Positions 1 to 10,471 of a stretch of 64,000 nt of DNA are shown here, in pieces. The notes below the pieces were generated by a model that worked only from the letters and a program-made list of their open reading frames with translations, ran no database searches and was not told the DNA's origin. The position numbers and the translations under genes were made by a program. How positions within the stretch are numbered: position 1 is the first letter of the stretch; each line of letters opens with the position of its first letter. Where the stretch lies: contig NZ_JAFEWF010000001.1 in NCBI RefSeq assembly GCF_017355835.1, forward strand, positions 186,001-250,000, given 5' to 3'. This DNA comes from Desertivirga brevis. Lineage in GTDB: Bacteria > Bacteroidota > Bacteroidia > Sphingobacteriales > Sphingobacteriaceae.

Positions 1-438
1 GGTCTAAAAAACTCAGCTACAAGGCTCGCTGAACCTGAAACGATTCTGATGGCGATGTATGGTCAAGGAGTAACAAGAGGTAGGGTTGCAATTCTGGGAG
101 TTCATGCCGCTTATAATCAGGCTTGCTGTGCAATTAAATTCGATCATAGAATCAAACACAAGTTCGGATATTACTTTTTCATCGCCGCCTATCCCCATGT
201 TAGAGATGCAGGTAATGAAACTAGCCAAATGAATCTTAGTTCTGGATATATTTCCAAGTTGAAAGTTCCAATCCCAACTAAAAGCGAACAGGAAGAAATA
301 ATCAGCTTTATAGAGTTTTGTAATTTGAAAGCTGATAGTGCCATTATTATCAAAACAAAAGAAATCGATAAGCTCAAAGAATACAAAGCAACATTAATTA
401 ATGCTGTGGTAACGGGGAAAATAAAAGTAAGCGCCTAA
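1..438 (+). CDS. hsdS: Type I restriction-modification specificity subunit HsdS, 3' part
   Basis: The reading frame is open from the first base, so the start lies to the left and only about 145 C-terminal residues are present. HsdS is the DNA-recognition subunit that directs the HsdM methylase and HsdR nuclease. The visible part is the second target-recognition domain (a segment ILMAMYGQGVTRGRVAILG followed by NQACCAI) and the distal conserved helix, which begins with the typical LKVPIPTKSEQEEI and continues as a charged coiled coil. The gene ends 14 bases before the next one and hsdR follows two genes later, which fits a type I locus. hsdM is not in the window. Confidence 0.9.
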   Translation, partial: GLKNSATRLAEPETILMAMYGQGVTRGRVAILGVHAAYNQACCAIKFDHRIKHKFGYYFFIAAYPHVRDAGNETSQMNLSSGYISKLKVPIPTKSEQEEIISFIEFCNLKADSAIIIKTKEIDKLKEYKATLINAVVTGKIKVSA

Positions 439-452
439 ACATCACTCACTAT

Positions 453-3400
453 ATGACCAATAAAGTTCTATCAGATATAGAAAAATCATATGATACGGTT
501 CAGGGAACCGCCGCCGCCTCAATATTCAACAAACATTATGAGTATTATAAGAATATAGGAATTGAAACCATAAAGCAGCAGTCGGGCCAGGTTGAACAAG
601 TGAGTGCAGATTATCAGGGACGGGTTATTTTCGAATTATTACAAAACGCCTTTGATAAAGCCGAAAAGAATATTCTGGTAAAGGTAGCTGATAATTCTTT
701 ATACGTAGCTAATGACGGCAGCAGTTTTACCTATGTTACCGATTTTGATTATAAGAACGGAACATCGCCAAGAGGCGATTTTCAATCGCTTTGTTCAATA
801 TCTACCTCAACGAAACAAATAGCTAGCAGTATCGGGAATAAGGGAGTCGGTTTTAAATCCGCATTCTCCATTGCTGCTGAGAATTATGTTAATATATTCA
901 CCCAGGCCGATATTATCAATGAAGACGGTAGCGGCCTTCCGGGACTCATAGCTTTTCGAGTGTACGACTCATTTAAAGATCCGAATTCCATTGATGTTCT
1001 TTTTGAAACAGAGCTGAAACTGAACCTGAAACAAAAGATTGAGCAGGTTCAGGTAGAGCGAAAAGACCGTGGAGTACCGGGTTATTACTTTCCTATACAA
1101 ATTCCCGTAAATGCACAGGTAATTGATGAGCTTTTTGCAGCAGGATTTGTCACTGTAGTTCAAATACCATTTTCCAGAGATAGAGAAGAGAGCATAAAAC
1201 TGCTTTTTAAGGAAATTGAGAAAATTCATTTCCAGTTTGTTCGGTTAAAGTATGATACAGATTTCGAAATTACTTTTGACTGGGAGGGACAAATTGTCAG
1301 AAAAAGAGTAGAACGGAATGTAAAGGGGCTGATTTCGGGAGAGTTGAGGAAAGAGGAAATCCAACGGCTTGCAGAAAAAGCCGGTGTTAAAATAGATACA
1401 CCGCGGGTAGCTTTTTTTATAGATGAGAATAATCGGGGTAGCTTATTTAACTATTTACCTACAAGAGTTACGTCGCCTTTTAAATATGTTGATTTTCATG
1501 CCGATTTTCAGACAAAGGTAGACAGGACCTCTATAAACTTCAATCTTAATAGCGACGTTGGCGCATACAATAACGCATTACTCAAAGCTTGTATTGAGTT
1601 GTTTTTTTATAGTCTCAAGTCATCTTACGATGAGGGTGATAAGATGTGCCTGAAATTTAAATATATTGATGAGTCAAGCCTGAAGGGATCCTTTGAGAAG
1701 TTTGATTGGAGCCTCCTGAAGCTGGGAGATAGCTCACTTGCTTTTCATCATGTGCGAGATATATTGTCAATCTGGAATTTTTCATATAAGCCCGCTAGTG
1801 AGTTTTTAGTTCAGCTTGCAAAGCCTTATTTTTCAGTAAATCGGGCGATAAATGAGCACTCTGCATTCTTTGAAATAGCATCAGAATTTGTAAATCATTT
1901 TGGTAGAGAACATAATCAGGATTATAAATGGCTGGATTATTTTAAGAAAGACCTAGGATCTGCATTGATAGCAGGAAATGTTGCCGTTATTCCTGGAGTT
2001 GTGCTTTCTGATGATAATGAAGTGTTTTTTCGTAAAGCTTCGGATAAGGTATTACACTTACCTGATTTCGTCAATGTAAGCGTCACGAATTTTGAGGTAA
2101 AAGACGAAAGTTTACGCAAGAGTTTACGGATTAAAGACTTTAACGACTATAATGAAATATTAAAGTATTTTAAACAAGTAAGCTTTACTGGAGAATACAG
2201 CAGCGATTCCTTATCAGAAGAACAGCAAATCGAAATGTTGAAAAGCATCGCTAAGATGATGAGTAACAAAAACGAATCGATATATTCCAGTACCCATCGC
2301 TACGCAAGAGTATTTACTTCAGAATCCAGAAGAAATAATTCGGCGATAAACCAGGCGTATTTCAGTATATCGACTGTTTTTCTTAAGACAGTTGATGGTA
2401 ATTATAAGCCCTCTCAGCTATGCCGCAGGTCCGATGTGGATGATGTTTTTTTGGGCCGGTTAGAGTTGGGAGATCAGTTGAACGAATTTCTGCGCTTCAT
2501 CGGAGTATCGTTAGATGACAACTATATCTTCGCTGATAAGCGAATTTTTGATAAGCTGAATGACGGCCTTGACTATATTCCAAGACTAATCAACCGACAC
2601 GAATCGGATGACAAATTATTTGGAGAAGCATTGTTAAATAACATCAGGGTGATTTCTGAAGAAGGAGAACAAACTCACCCTGCCTTGATAAATAACAACT
2701 ATTCATTTTTGCAGGGTATAAGTGGTAAAAGTATTAAGGATGAGTTAGCAGTTCTTAAAACAGACTATGAAAAATTTCCGAAGGAATATCTTGAGATCCT
2801 ATACCAGCATTTAAACAGACCAACTGCTGGAGTAGAACGACTTTATCCTAATCTATTTCATCGGTTTTTTGAAGAACTTAAGCTCGTTCTCATTTCAAAT
2901 AAAGGTGTTAATGAATGGGTTAAAAGCGATACACACTTTTATGTTGCAAAGAATAGACATGAGTATAATTTGTTAAAGGCACAGGCTATTCCTCTTTTAT
3001 GTTATTTTGCCTCTGAGCTGCCTGGTGAATTAGTTGCTAAACAAGTAACACTCCAGGAGGGACAAATAAGCAAAGCCGGGCTACTGGAAGTAACTGAAGA
3101 ATACTCCAAGCTGCTAAACTCGAGAATGCCGTATTTAATGGCTTCTATCAGCAATAGCAGCCTTTCAGAATTAAACTTGAAGAGCGATTCGAGCCGAGTA
3201 AAAGACATTCAGTCACTTCTTTCCAAAACACAAGTTTTTGAATGCGAAGAGTTGTCGCAAAATATAAAATGCAAAGAAGCAAATCTTGAGTTTAATAACA
3301 GTGCCGATGCGCTGGTAGACAAGGATTTGAGAATTGTTTACATAAAGAAGGGATCTGGTACTAAGACAAAGGCCGAGCTGTTTTCCAGATATCTTTTCAA

Positions 3401-4655
3401 TAACATAAGTATCGTAAGTGAATTTGAACTCATAGTCTTTTTTAAGAGCGTCGAAAATTTAGAATCTGATTTGCCTAAAGAGGATGTGAAACTAATAAAA
3501 AGGTTCTGGATCACAGACTATGATACACATTTGCAAAATTTTCAGGTTGAGCTGTTCGACGGCTTAATTGACGATCTATCAAGATTAAAGCCACATTGCC
3601 TGGAGTATAGCCGGTCTCACAAGAGTGAAATTATACTTGAAATATTTAACTCTGGCAAACTATATGAACTGGAAACCCGGTTAAGCGCATTAAAATCTAA
3701 ATACAACGGCTTGTTTGATGATCTTGATCTGCGCATAGATTATGAAATGAATGATAGCCGGATATCTCTTATGCTGGAATTTCTTAAAGCTTTAGATGAC
3801 GGGGGTGCTGATTTATACATGACTGAATTGGAACAGTTATCTAAAACCATAGGTCAAGAGGAGAGACTAGATGAAATAGAACAGGTACTACGTGAACAAT
3901 TTCAATTTGACCCTAAGCAACAAGAATTCGCGAACTGTAACCAGTCAAAAAAGAAGTTGAGTTTGGATCGGACTATAGATCAGATTTTCGCGAAATTACC
4001 CTCATTGAGTTCGGCTAAGACCAGTTTATTTACTGCTATAGGGGTTGCGAGATCATCCACTTTAGCTATAAACAGTAAAAAACTTATATTTCAGGATAAT
4101 GAAGCAAGTGTAAAAAATGGTGAGTTTTTAGAACAGACTGGAGCAAAAGGCGAAGAGCAAGTTTTGGGATACTACATACAAAACTTTTTAACGCTATCTT
4201 CAGTCGACCGTACAAAAGCAATAAATGAAATGTACGATGTCATTGAACAAAAGTTAGGGAACGATTCGCATGCTGTTTTCAGAGATGCATGCCTATTGGC
4301 CATAACAGAAGATGAAGCTTTAATTAAGGCATTAATAAGCTTTTGCTACATCGCTTTACACCACAAATTCTCCTATTTTGATTTAATCGTTTACAAGAAT
4401 GGAAAGCCGACTATGGTTGAGGTGAAATCAACCAATAGCTCGAATAATGATAGTTTCTACATTTCAATAGCGGAGGTAAATGAAGCAATTAGTGAAGAGA
4501 ACTATGAAATAGTTCGCGTAACTCCGCAGGAGATAATTTTTATGGGAAACCCAATAAAGCTTCTGGAAGATAAAATAACGTCTATCAACGGTTCGAATTA
4601 CAGGATGAAGCCAAGAAACTTCAAATTCGAATTTAATCGTCAAGCTAATGACTAG
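453..4655 (+). CDS. GHKL (sacsin/NO VEIN-like) ATPase with C-terminal NOV_C/DUF3883 nuclease-like domain
   Basis: This 1400-residue protein has an Hsp90/GHKL-type ATP-binding domain at the N-terminus: an N-box around residues 61-68 (ELLQNAFD), VANDG at 85-89 and the glycine lid GNKGVGF at 128-134. The C-terminus (about residues 1240-1390) carries GAKGEEQV and then YFDLIVYKNG...MVEVKST, the pattern of DUF3883/NOV_C, a PD-(D/E)XK-like fold. The same order of domains is known from the plant NO VEIN protein. The middle 1000 residues show no motif I recognise. The gene sits between hsdS and hsdR and overlaps hsdR by 8 bases, so it is probably co-translated with the R-M genes. I infer a DNA-targeting defence factor. 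The domain calls are firm, the role is not. Confidence 0.8.
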   Translation: MTNKVLSDIEKSYDTVQGTAAASIFNKHYEYYKNIGIETIKQQSGQVEQVSADYQGRVIFELLQNAFDKAEKNILVKVADNSLYVANDGSSFTYVTDFDYKNGTSPRGDFQSLCSISTSTKQIASSIGNKGVGFKSAFSIAAENYVNIFTQADIINEDGSGLPGLIAFRVYDSFKDPNSIDVLFETELKLNLKQKIEQVQVERKDRGVPGYYFPIQIPVNAQVIDELFAAGFVTVVQIPFSRDREESIKLLFKEIEKIHFQFVRLKYDTDFEITFDWEGQIVRKRVERNVKGLISGELRKEEIQRLAEKAGVKIDTPRVAFFIDENNRGSLFNYLPTRVTSPFKYVDFHADFQTKVDRTSINFNLNSDVGAYNNALLKACIELFFYSLKSSYDEGDKMCLKFKYIDESSLKGSFEKFDWSLLKLGDSSLAFHHVRDILSIWNFSYKPASEFLVQLAKPYFSVNRAINEHSAFFEIASEFVNHFGREHNQDYKWLDYFKKDLGSALIAGNVAVIPGVVLSDDNEVFFRKASDKVLHLPDFVNVSVTNFEVKDESLRKSLRIKDFNDYNEILKYFKQVSFTGEYSSDSLSEEQQIEMLKSIAKMMSNKNESIYSSTHRYARVFTSESRRNNSAINQAYFSISTVFLKTVDGNYKPSQLCRRSDVDDVFLGRLELGDQLNEFLRFIGVSLDDNYIFADKRIFDKLNDGLDYIPRLINRHESDDKLFGEALLNNIRVISEEGEQTHPALINNNYSFLQGISGKSIKDELAVLKTDYEKFPKEYLEILYQHLNRPTAGVERLYPNLFHRFFEELKLVLISNKGVNEWVKSDTHFYVAKNRHEYNLLKAQAIPLLCYFASELPGELVAKQVTLQEGQISKAGLLEVTEEYSKLLNSRMPYLMASISNSSLSELNLKSDSSRVKDIQSLLSKTQVFECEELSQNIKCKEANLEFNNSADALVDKDLRIVYIKKGSGTKTKAELFSRYLFNNISIVSEFELIVFFKSVENLESDLPKEDVKLIKRFWITDYDTHLQNFQVELFDGLIDDLSRLKPHCLEYSRSHKSEIILEIFNSGKLYELETRLSALKSKYNGLFDDLDLRIDYEMNDSRISLMLEFLKALDDGGADLYMTELEQLSKTIGQEERLDEIEQVLREQFQFDPKQQEFANCNQSKKKLSLDRTIDQIFAKLPSLSSAKTSLFTAIGVARSSTLAINSKKLIFQDNEASVKNGEFLEQTGAKGEEQVLGYYIQNFLTLSSVDRTKAINEMYDVIEQKLGNDSHAVFRDACLLAITEDEALIKALISFCYIALHHKFSYFDLIVYKNGKPTMVEVKSTNSSNNDSFYISIAEVNEAISEENYEIVRVTPQEIIFMGNPIKLLEDKITSINGSNYRMKPRNFKFEFNRQAND

Positions 4656-7600
4656 CCTTACTAACGAACAAGCCCTAGAATCAGCTATAGAGAAAAAGCT
4701 TACGGGCACCAGCCTTGAAGAGTTAAAATCTTTTGGCATCAACAATGCCTTTGCAGAAGCCAGTGAACAGTACCGTTCCGGAAATGGGTATTGGATTGGG
4801 AATGCTCAGGATTTTAACAAAGAGTATGCGATTGATGAAAAGCGTTTCTGGCATTTTCTCGAAACTACTCAAAACATAGAGCTGGAGAAGTTAAAGGGGC
4901 AGCCGCAATGGCAATTGCGAATTATTCAGCGGCTCGACCGTATGATTAAAAAGCATGGTGTATTACATGTTCTGCGAAAAGGACTGGATGTAGACGATGC
5001 CTCATTTACCTTGATGTACCCGGCGCCTCTTGCTTCGAGTAGTCAGGCTGTAAAAGATAATTTCGAGTCGAACGAGTTTAGTGTTACACGCCAGATTCGA
5101 TATTCCATAGCGAAGCCTTTGGAAGAAATTGATATGGTGGTATTTGTAAACGGCTTGCCGCTAGCGACGATAGAATTGAAAAATGCCTGGACGGGACAAA
5201 CAGCCAGAGTAAACGCTATTAAGCAATATAAGTATGACCGGGACCCTTCGCAACCTTTACTTCAATTCGCCCGTTGCCTGGTTCACTTTGCCGTTGATAC
5301 GGATGAAATCTATATGACGACCAAGTTGAACGGAAAGGATACTTTCTTTTTGCCGTTCAACAAAGGTCATAACCACGGAGCAGGTAATCCACCCAATCCA
5401 TTTGGTCATAAAACCGCTTATTTATGGGAAGAGGTACTGACCCGTCAAAGCCTATGCAATATCATTCAGCATTTTGTAACGCTGGAAGGAAAGGCTACGG
5501 ATCCCTTATCAAAGCGAACTCTATTATTTCCCCGCTACCACCAGTTGGATGTGGTGCGTAAGCTTTTATCAGATGCTGCCACAAAAGGGGTAGGGCAAAC
5601 TTACCTGATTCAGCATTCTGCAGGTTCAGGAAAATCAAATTCCATTACCTGGACCTCTTATCAGTTGATTGAAACCTATCCCGCTGCACCAGATGTTCCG
5701 GGAAGCAAAGGTGCCGGTACTCCCTTGTTTGATTCAGTAATTGTAGTGACTGATCGCCGTATTCTGGATAAGCAGTTGCGGGAAACAATTACGGACTTTG
5801 TGGAAGTGAAAAAGATCATTGCTCCGGCATTCAGCGCTCAGGAGTTAAGATCAAATCTTGAGAGTGGCAAGAAGATCATTATCACCACCATCCAGAAATT
5901 TCCTTTTATTGTAGACGGCATTGCAGATTTAAGTGATAAGCGTTTTGCTGTGATCATTGATGAAGCCCATAGTTCTCAAAGCGGTTCTGCTCATGATAAA
6001 ATGAACCAGGCTATGGGAAATAATGTATCGGATGAGGATGAAGAGGAGCTTGACGTTCAGGATAAGATTTTGGAAATCATGCGTACCCGTAAAATGCGTG
6101 GGAATGCATCTTACTTTGCTTTTACAGCCACTCCAAAAGCTACCACTCTTGAGAAGTTCGGCGTAAAACAGGAAGACGGGACCTTCAAGCCTTTTCATTT
6201 ATACTCCATGAAGCAGGCAATTGGAGAGGGTTTTATTTTAGATGTCCTGTCAAACTACACCACATACAAAAGCTATTACGAAATAGAGAAGTCGGTAGAG
6301 GACAATCCGGAGTTCGAGACCAGCAAAGCGCAGAAGAAGCTACGGGCTTTCGTAGAACAACATCCTGAAACAATCGGAACTAAAGCTGAAATAATGCTTG
6401 ATCATTTTATTAACAAGGTGGTCAATACCAAGAAGCTAAAGGGAAAAGCTAAGGGGATGGTGGTAACACAAAGTATCGAATCTGCTATCCATTATTTCTT
6501 TGCCATACGGGAATTACTTACTAAAAAAGGTTCGCCTTTTAAAGCGATGATTGCCTTTTCCGGAAAGAAGATAGTGAAGGGAATTGAACATACTGAAGAT
6601 TCCATCAACGGCTTTTCCGGGAAAGACATTAAGGAAAAGTTCGACACGGATGAATACCGCTTGCTTGTTGTTGCCAATAAATTTCTTACTGGCTTTGATC
6701 AGCCTAAGCTCACCGCCATGTACATAGATAAGAAGCTGCAGAGCGTTTTGGCTGTACAGGCGCTTTCCAGATTAAACCGCTCGGCAAATTCATTGGGGAA
6801 AAAGACAGAAGACCTCTTTATTCTCGATTTCTTCAACTCAGTAGATGAAATTAAAGCTTCTTTCGACCCTTTTTATACTTCTACTACGCTCAGTGCTGCT
6901 ACTGATGTGAACGTACTTCATGAGCTTAAGGACTTGCTTGATCAGGTAGGAGTGTATGAATGGAAGGAAGTGGAGGATTTCGTCACAAAGTACTTTAATA
7001 ATGTAGATGCACAGCAGCTAAGCCCTATCATTGATACCGCTGCTGCCCGCTTCAATTCTGAACTGGAATTAACGGATGATGAGAAAGCTGACTTTAAGAT
7101 TAAAGCTAAACAGTTTGTAAAAATCTATGGACAAGTGGCATGCATCATTCAATATGAAATTGTCCGCTGGGAAAAGTTGTTCTGGTTCCTTAAGTTCCTG
7201 ATTCCAAAATTAGTTGTGCGAGATAGAGAAGCTGAAGCTTTAGATGAACTGCTCAACTCTGTAGATCTTTCTACTTACGGCCTGGAGCGCACAAAGCTCT
7301 CTCATTCTATCGGGCTGGACGATTCGGAGTCTGAATTAAACCCTCAGAATTCTAACCCAAGAGGTGCACATGGGGGAGATGATGAAGAAAAAGATCCGCT
7401 TGACTTAATCATACGCAGCTTTAACGAAAAATGGTTCCAGGGCTGGGATGCAACACCTGAAGAGCAGCGAGTGAAGTTCGTAAGCATTGCCCGTCATGTT
7501 CAGGAGAATCCGAATTTTCAATCTCAGTTTGTGAATAACCCAGATACTCAGAACAGAGAACTTGCTTTGATGCGGATGATTAATGAGGCGATTAATAAGC

Positions 7601-7698
7601 AGAGGAAAAGTGAGCTGGAATTGTACAAATTGTATTCGCAGGATGAAGGATTTAAGTTGGCGATGCAGGATACGATTAGGAGGATGTTGAGTTTGTAG
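4648..7698 (+). CDS. hsdR: Type I restriction endonuclease subunit R (HsdR)
   Basis: HsdR is the ATP-dependent translocase and nuclease of type I restriction enzymes. The 1016-residue length is normal. The nuclease core is visible at D162 with E176-L-K178 (ATIELKNAW). The SF2 motor shows Walker A SAGSGKS at about 324-330, a DEAH box at 438-441 followed by SSQSG, and FTATPK at about 492-497. Later helicase motifs include LTGFDQPKL and QALSRLNR. The ATG lies inside the end of the preceding ATPase/nuclease gene (8-base overlap), which suggests translational coupling. All key residues seem intact, so the enzyme is probably functional provided hsdM exists upstream. Confidence 0.95.
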   Translation: MTSLTNEQALESAIEKKLTGTSLEELKSFGINNAFAEASEQYRSGNGYWIGNAQDFNKEYAIDEKRFWHFLETTQNIELEKLKGQPQWQLRIIQRLDRMIKKHGVLHVLRKGLDVDDASFTLMYPAPLASSSQAVKDNFESNEFSVTRQIRYSIAKPLEEIDMVVFVNGLPLATIELKNAWTGQTARVNAIKQYKYDRDPSQPLLQFARCLVHFAVDTDEIYMTTKLNGKDTFFLPFNKGHNHGAGNPPNPFGHKTAYLWEEVLTRQSLCNIIQHFVTLEGKATDPLSKRTLLFPRYHQLDVVRKLLSDAATKGVGQTYLIQHSAGSGKSNSITWTSYQLIETYPAAPDVPGSKGAGTPLFDSVIVVTDRRILDKQLRETITDFVEVKKIIAPAFSAQELRSNLESGKKIIITTIQKFPFIVDGIADLSDKRFAVIIDEAHSSQSGSAHDKMNQAMGNNVSDEDEEELDVQDKILEIMRTRKMRGNASYFAFTATPKATTLEKFGVKQEDGTFKPFHLYSMKQAIGEGFILDVLSNYTTYKSYYEIEKSVEDNPEFETSKAQKKLRAFVEQHPETIGTKAEIMLDHFINKVVNTKKLKGKAKGMVVTQSIESAIHYFFAIRELLTKKGSPFKAMIAFSGKKIVKGIEHTEDSINGFSGKDIKEKFDTDEYRLLVVANKFLTGFDQPKLTAMYIDKKLQSVLAVQALSRLNRSANSLGKKTEDLFILDFFNSVDEIKASFDPFYTSTTLSAATDVNVLHELKDLLDQVGVYEWKEVEDFVTKYFNNVDAQQLSPIIDTAAARFNSELELTDDEKADFKIKAKQFVKIYGQVACIIQYEIVRWEKLFWFLKFLIPKLVVRDREAEALDELLNSVDLSTYGLERTKLSHSIGLDDSESELNPQNSNPRGAHGGDDEEKDPLDLIIRSFNEKWFQGWDATPEEQRVKFVSIARHVQENPNFQSQFVNNPDTQNRELALMRMINEAINKQRKSELELYKLYSQDEGFKLAMQDTIRRMLSL

Positions 7699-7718
7699 GA
7701 AAATTATAACATAAGTAA

Positions 7719-9590
7719 ATGAGCACTAAGCTTAAGAACAAAATTAATAGAAGCAATATTATACGCTTTGCATCTTACAAAGCATTTGTAGTTAATAAAA
7801 ATTTGGTTGAGAACTATCACGCTTATAATCCAAATGTATTTGCCTATTCTTTCTTATTAATAGTATTATTAACTTGGTTAAACACGCCTTTCATAAAAAT
7901 ATTTGAAGAGTTCTTCGTCAATCCTCTTTTTGGGTGGATTCCAGATGAGCCTATGGGAACATGGGTTGGATTAGGGTACATAAGTGTTTTAATTATTTGT
8001 TTTAAGTTATTAGACAAAAAGTTCTCTTCACAAAAATACTTGGCGTCCTCCCTTTTTATATCTCTATTGTTTTGGATAAGTATACTTTATTGGTTTGAAA
8101 GATTAATTATCAAGAAATACTACTTTATTCCCATTTTTTCTCACAAATATTTAGAGGGTTTTCCAGTCATTCTTGACCCCATTTTCATATTTATCTTTAT
8201 AGCTTTTTTTAAATACCTAAAAGCCTCTATAAATCTTAAGCCCCTTAAAAACCAGCCTTCTTTTGTTAATACAGATCAACCAATCAAATATATTTCAGAT
8301 GACTTGTTAGAACGAAAACAATTTGTAAAAAAAATTGGGGACAAAATAAATGAATTAAGAACAGCCAATAATCACAGCTTTGTAATTGGAATTAACGGCA
8401 AATGGGGTTTTGGAAAAAGCTCAATTTTGAAGATATTGTATGAGTACCTCGATTCTAAATCTGTTAAGGTTGAGTTCAATCCATGGATTTCTAATAATAA
8501 CAACAATTTAATACAAGATTTTTTTAATACCCTTGATAAAACGCTGTCCGGTTACATTTCGACTTCAAACATATTCATTAAATACGGAGAAAGCCTTTCA
8601 AAAATTGACTCTGACAAAAATCCCTTAAAACCTTTTGGTTCTTTCTTCAAAGAAAAGGTTTTACAAGAAAGATTTGCAGAAATAACTTCCCTGATAAAGA
8701 AAATTCATAAGCCAGTCTATGTATTTATTGATGACATTGATAGGCTTAATAAAGAGGAGATATTTGATATTCTTAGGTTAATAAGAAGTTCTGCCAGCTT
8801 TCCCAATATGATATTTATTGTAGCATATGACCGATCTTATATAGAGGAAGCTTTGGCGGAACTCAAGATACCACACAGTGATCGTTATTTAGAAAAAATA
8901 ATTCAATTAGAGGTAGAGCTACCAAGAATTAGGGAGACAATCATGCCATCACTTTTGATAAAAGAGTTGGAAAATAGATTAGCATTTAATTTTAATCAAA
9001 CACAGAAAATCTATTATGACGAAGCATTATTGCAGTTGAGTAATTTAGTTTTCGGACATTCCACGCACTCTGGCACTATTAAGTACGGTGTTTACAAGCA
9101 CCTAGGAAAAATATTCTTCAATATGCGGGATATCAACCGATTCTGTAACTCGTTTATTACCAAATACAGTGTCTTGTTTGAAGCACTATATTTACCTGAT
9201 ATTTTTATAGTAGAACTGTTAAAGTTTGTTTCACCCAAAATTTATAATTTGATCGCTACTGGTAGAAACTTCCTGGTGGATGAAAACATTAATGGAACCG
9301 GCTTGATCGGTCTAACGTTCTACTCAACGGCCTATAATAAAAGTCCTTTTGATTTAAGGGAATATTATGAGATTAATGAAAAGGTTAAACTATTAGAATC
9401 GGACGCCACTAGGCAACCGGTAATAATGTCGTTACTAGAATCTTTAATCTCAGAACCACTTCCTAGTGAGAAGAATAATGAGTTTAGTATTTATTACCGA
9501 GATTATTATGAAAGCTATTTTACGCTTGTAGTAACAGATAACGAGATTAGTACAAACTTCGTGCAATCTTTAATCTCCGTTAACCCATGA
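7719..9590 (+). CDS. Membrane-anchored KAP-family P-loop NTPase
   Basis: The 623-residue protein begins with four hydrophobic segments (about 41-58, 82-98, 108-127, 149-167) and continues as a KAP-type NTPase: Walker A NGKWGFGKSS at 226-235, the family motif FNPW at 253-256 and Walker B YVFIDDIDRL at about 334-343. KAP NTPases typically carry membrane helices, and membrane-anchored members have been reported among anti-phage genes (for example those called Tmn). It starts 20 bases after hsdR and its stop overlaps the start of the next gene (ATGA), so it probably belongs to the same transcript. A role in sensing or executing defence at the membrane is inferred. The C-terminal 230 residues are not recognised. 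Confidence 0.85.
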   Translation: MSTKLKNKINRSNIIRFASYKAFVVNKNLVENYHAYNPNVFAYSFLLIVLLTWLNTPFIKIFEEFFVNPLFGWIPDEPMGTWVGLGYISVLIICFKLLDKKFSSQKYLASSLFISLLFWISILYWFERLIIKKYYFIPIFSHKYLEGFPVILDPIFIFIFIAFFKYLKASINLKPLKNQPSFVNTDQPIKYISDDLLERKQFVKKIGDKINELRTANNHSFVIGINGKWGFGKSSILKILYEYLDSKSVKVEFNPWISNNNNNLIQDFFNTLDKTLSGYISTSNIFIKYGESLSKIDSDKNPLKPFGSFFKEKVLQERFAEITSLIKKIHKPVYVFIDDIDRLNKEEIFDILRLIRSSASFPNMIFIVAYDRSYIEEALAELKIPHSDRYLEKIIQLEVELPRIRETIMPSLLIKELENRLAFNFNQTQKIYYDEALLQLSNLVFGHSTHSGTIKYGVYKHLGKIFFNMRDINRFCNSFITKYSVLFEALYLPDIFIVELLKFVSPKIYNLIATGRNFLVDENINGTGLIGLTFYSTAYNKSPFDLREYYEINEKVKLLESDATRQPVIMSLLESLISEPLPSEKNNEFSIYYRDYYESYFTLVVTDNEISTNFVQSLISVNP

Positions 9591-10471
9591 AGTCGCAACG
9601 GCATTTTAATATTCAAAAGGAGGTGAGTCGAATTTTAGATAGCGGCAAAGGAGATAAATTGTTGCAAAAGCTGGAGTTTGAATATGTTATCAACAATAAG
9701 GAAGAATTCGCAAATTACCTTACGATAATTACTTGCTTTATAGAGAATAGCTTTTTTAGAGAAGCTGGCTCTAATTTGCTTTTAAGGAAGATATTAAAGA
9801 ATCTTGAAAGGTACAGGTTTCTTTCTAATAGTATGGAGGCTTTTGAGATCTTGCGAGAGATCGCTATCTTTCCATATGTAGGGCTGTCGCAAATGGTCAA
9901 GCGGTTAATTGCAACAATAATATATCAAAGGGAGGATGATTTCGAGATAATTAAGAGTTGGCCCGATAAAGATTATCTAGCCAATTTTAATATCTATTTA
10001 TTACGAAGCAACCTGGAAAAGAACCCAAAAGATGCAGTGGATGCAACACAATTGTTATATAACTGTGTGATTGATATTCTAAAAGAAGACTCAAGAATCA
10101 TTCTTAGTTCTGAAGCAACTAAGCAATTTAAAAGTCACTTAGATCTGAGCAGAGAATTTTTGATGTCCTATTTATCCTGTTTTATTCGCTTTAAGTGGTA
10201 CGGAGGATCGAGGGAGTGGAGTGAGGGTAGAGAGATTGTACCTGAACCATTTTATACTCAAATTTTTGGTTCTGCGAAAGACTTTATTGCATTCCTGGAA
10301 ATGCAGAAATTTAAAGAAAGCTCTCAAGCAGACAGTTACAAATTGATTTCAGATATTGTAGATTTTATAAAAGCATTTTTGACCCGAGAAGTTGTGCTGT
10401 ATGATAGAATAGATATTCAAGTTAATTTACATAAGCATCTAATTCAGGAATTAAAGCCGAATAGACAATGA
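9587..10471 (+). CDS. Unrecognised 294-residue protein between KAP NTPase and HARE-HTH protein
   Basis: I do not recognise this protein. It is predicted soluble and mostly helical, with no signal peptide, membrane segment or catalytic motif that I can see; charged and aromatic stretches (KWYGGSREW near residues 203-211) are the most distinctive. Its ATG overlaps the stop of the KAP gene and its own stop overlaps the start of the HARE-HTH gene, both in 4-base ATGA junctions. Such double coupling is typical of subunits made in fixed ratio, so it is likely a partner of the KAP NTPase or of the downstream nuclease-like protein. Confidence 0.7.
   Translation: MKSQRHFNIQKEVSRILDSGKGDKLLQKLEFEYVINNKEEFANYLTIITCFIENSFFREAGSNLLLRKILKNLERYRFLSNSMEAFEILREIAIFPYVGLSQMVKRLIATIIYQREDDFEIIKSWPDKDYLANFNIYLLRSNLEKNPKDAVDATQLLYNCVIDILKEDSRIILSSEATKQFKSHLDLSREFLMSYLSCFIRFKWYGGSREWSEGREIVPEPFYTQIFGSAKDFIAFLEMQKFKESSQADSYKLISDIVDFIKAFLTREVVLYDRIDIQVNLHKHLIQELKPNRQ

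Noticed and set aside
1..438. A complete type I R-M locus
   Set aside because: No methyltransferase (HsdM) motifs occur anywhere in the island; it must lie left of the window, so modification cannot be judged here.
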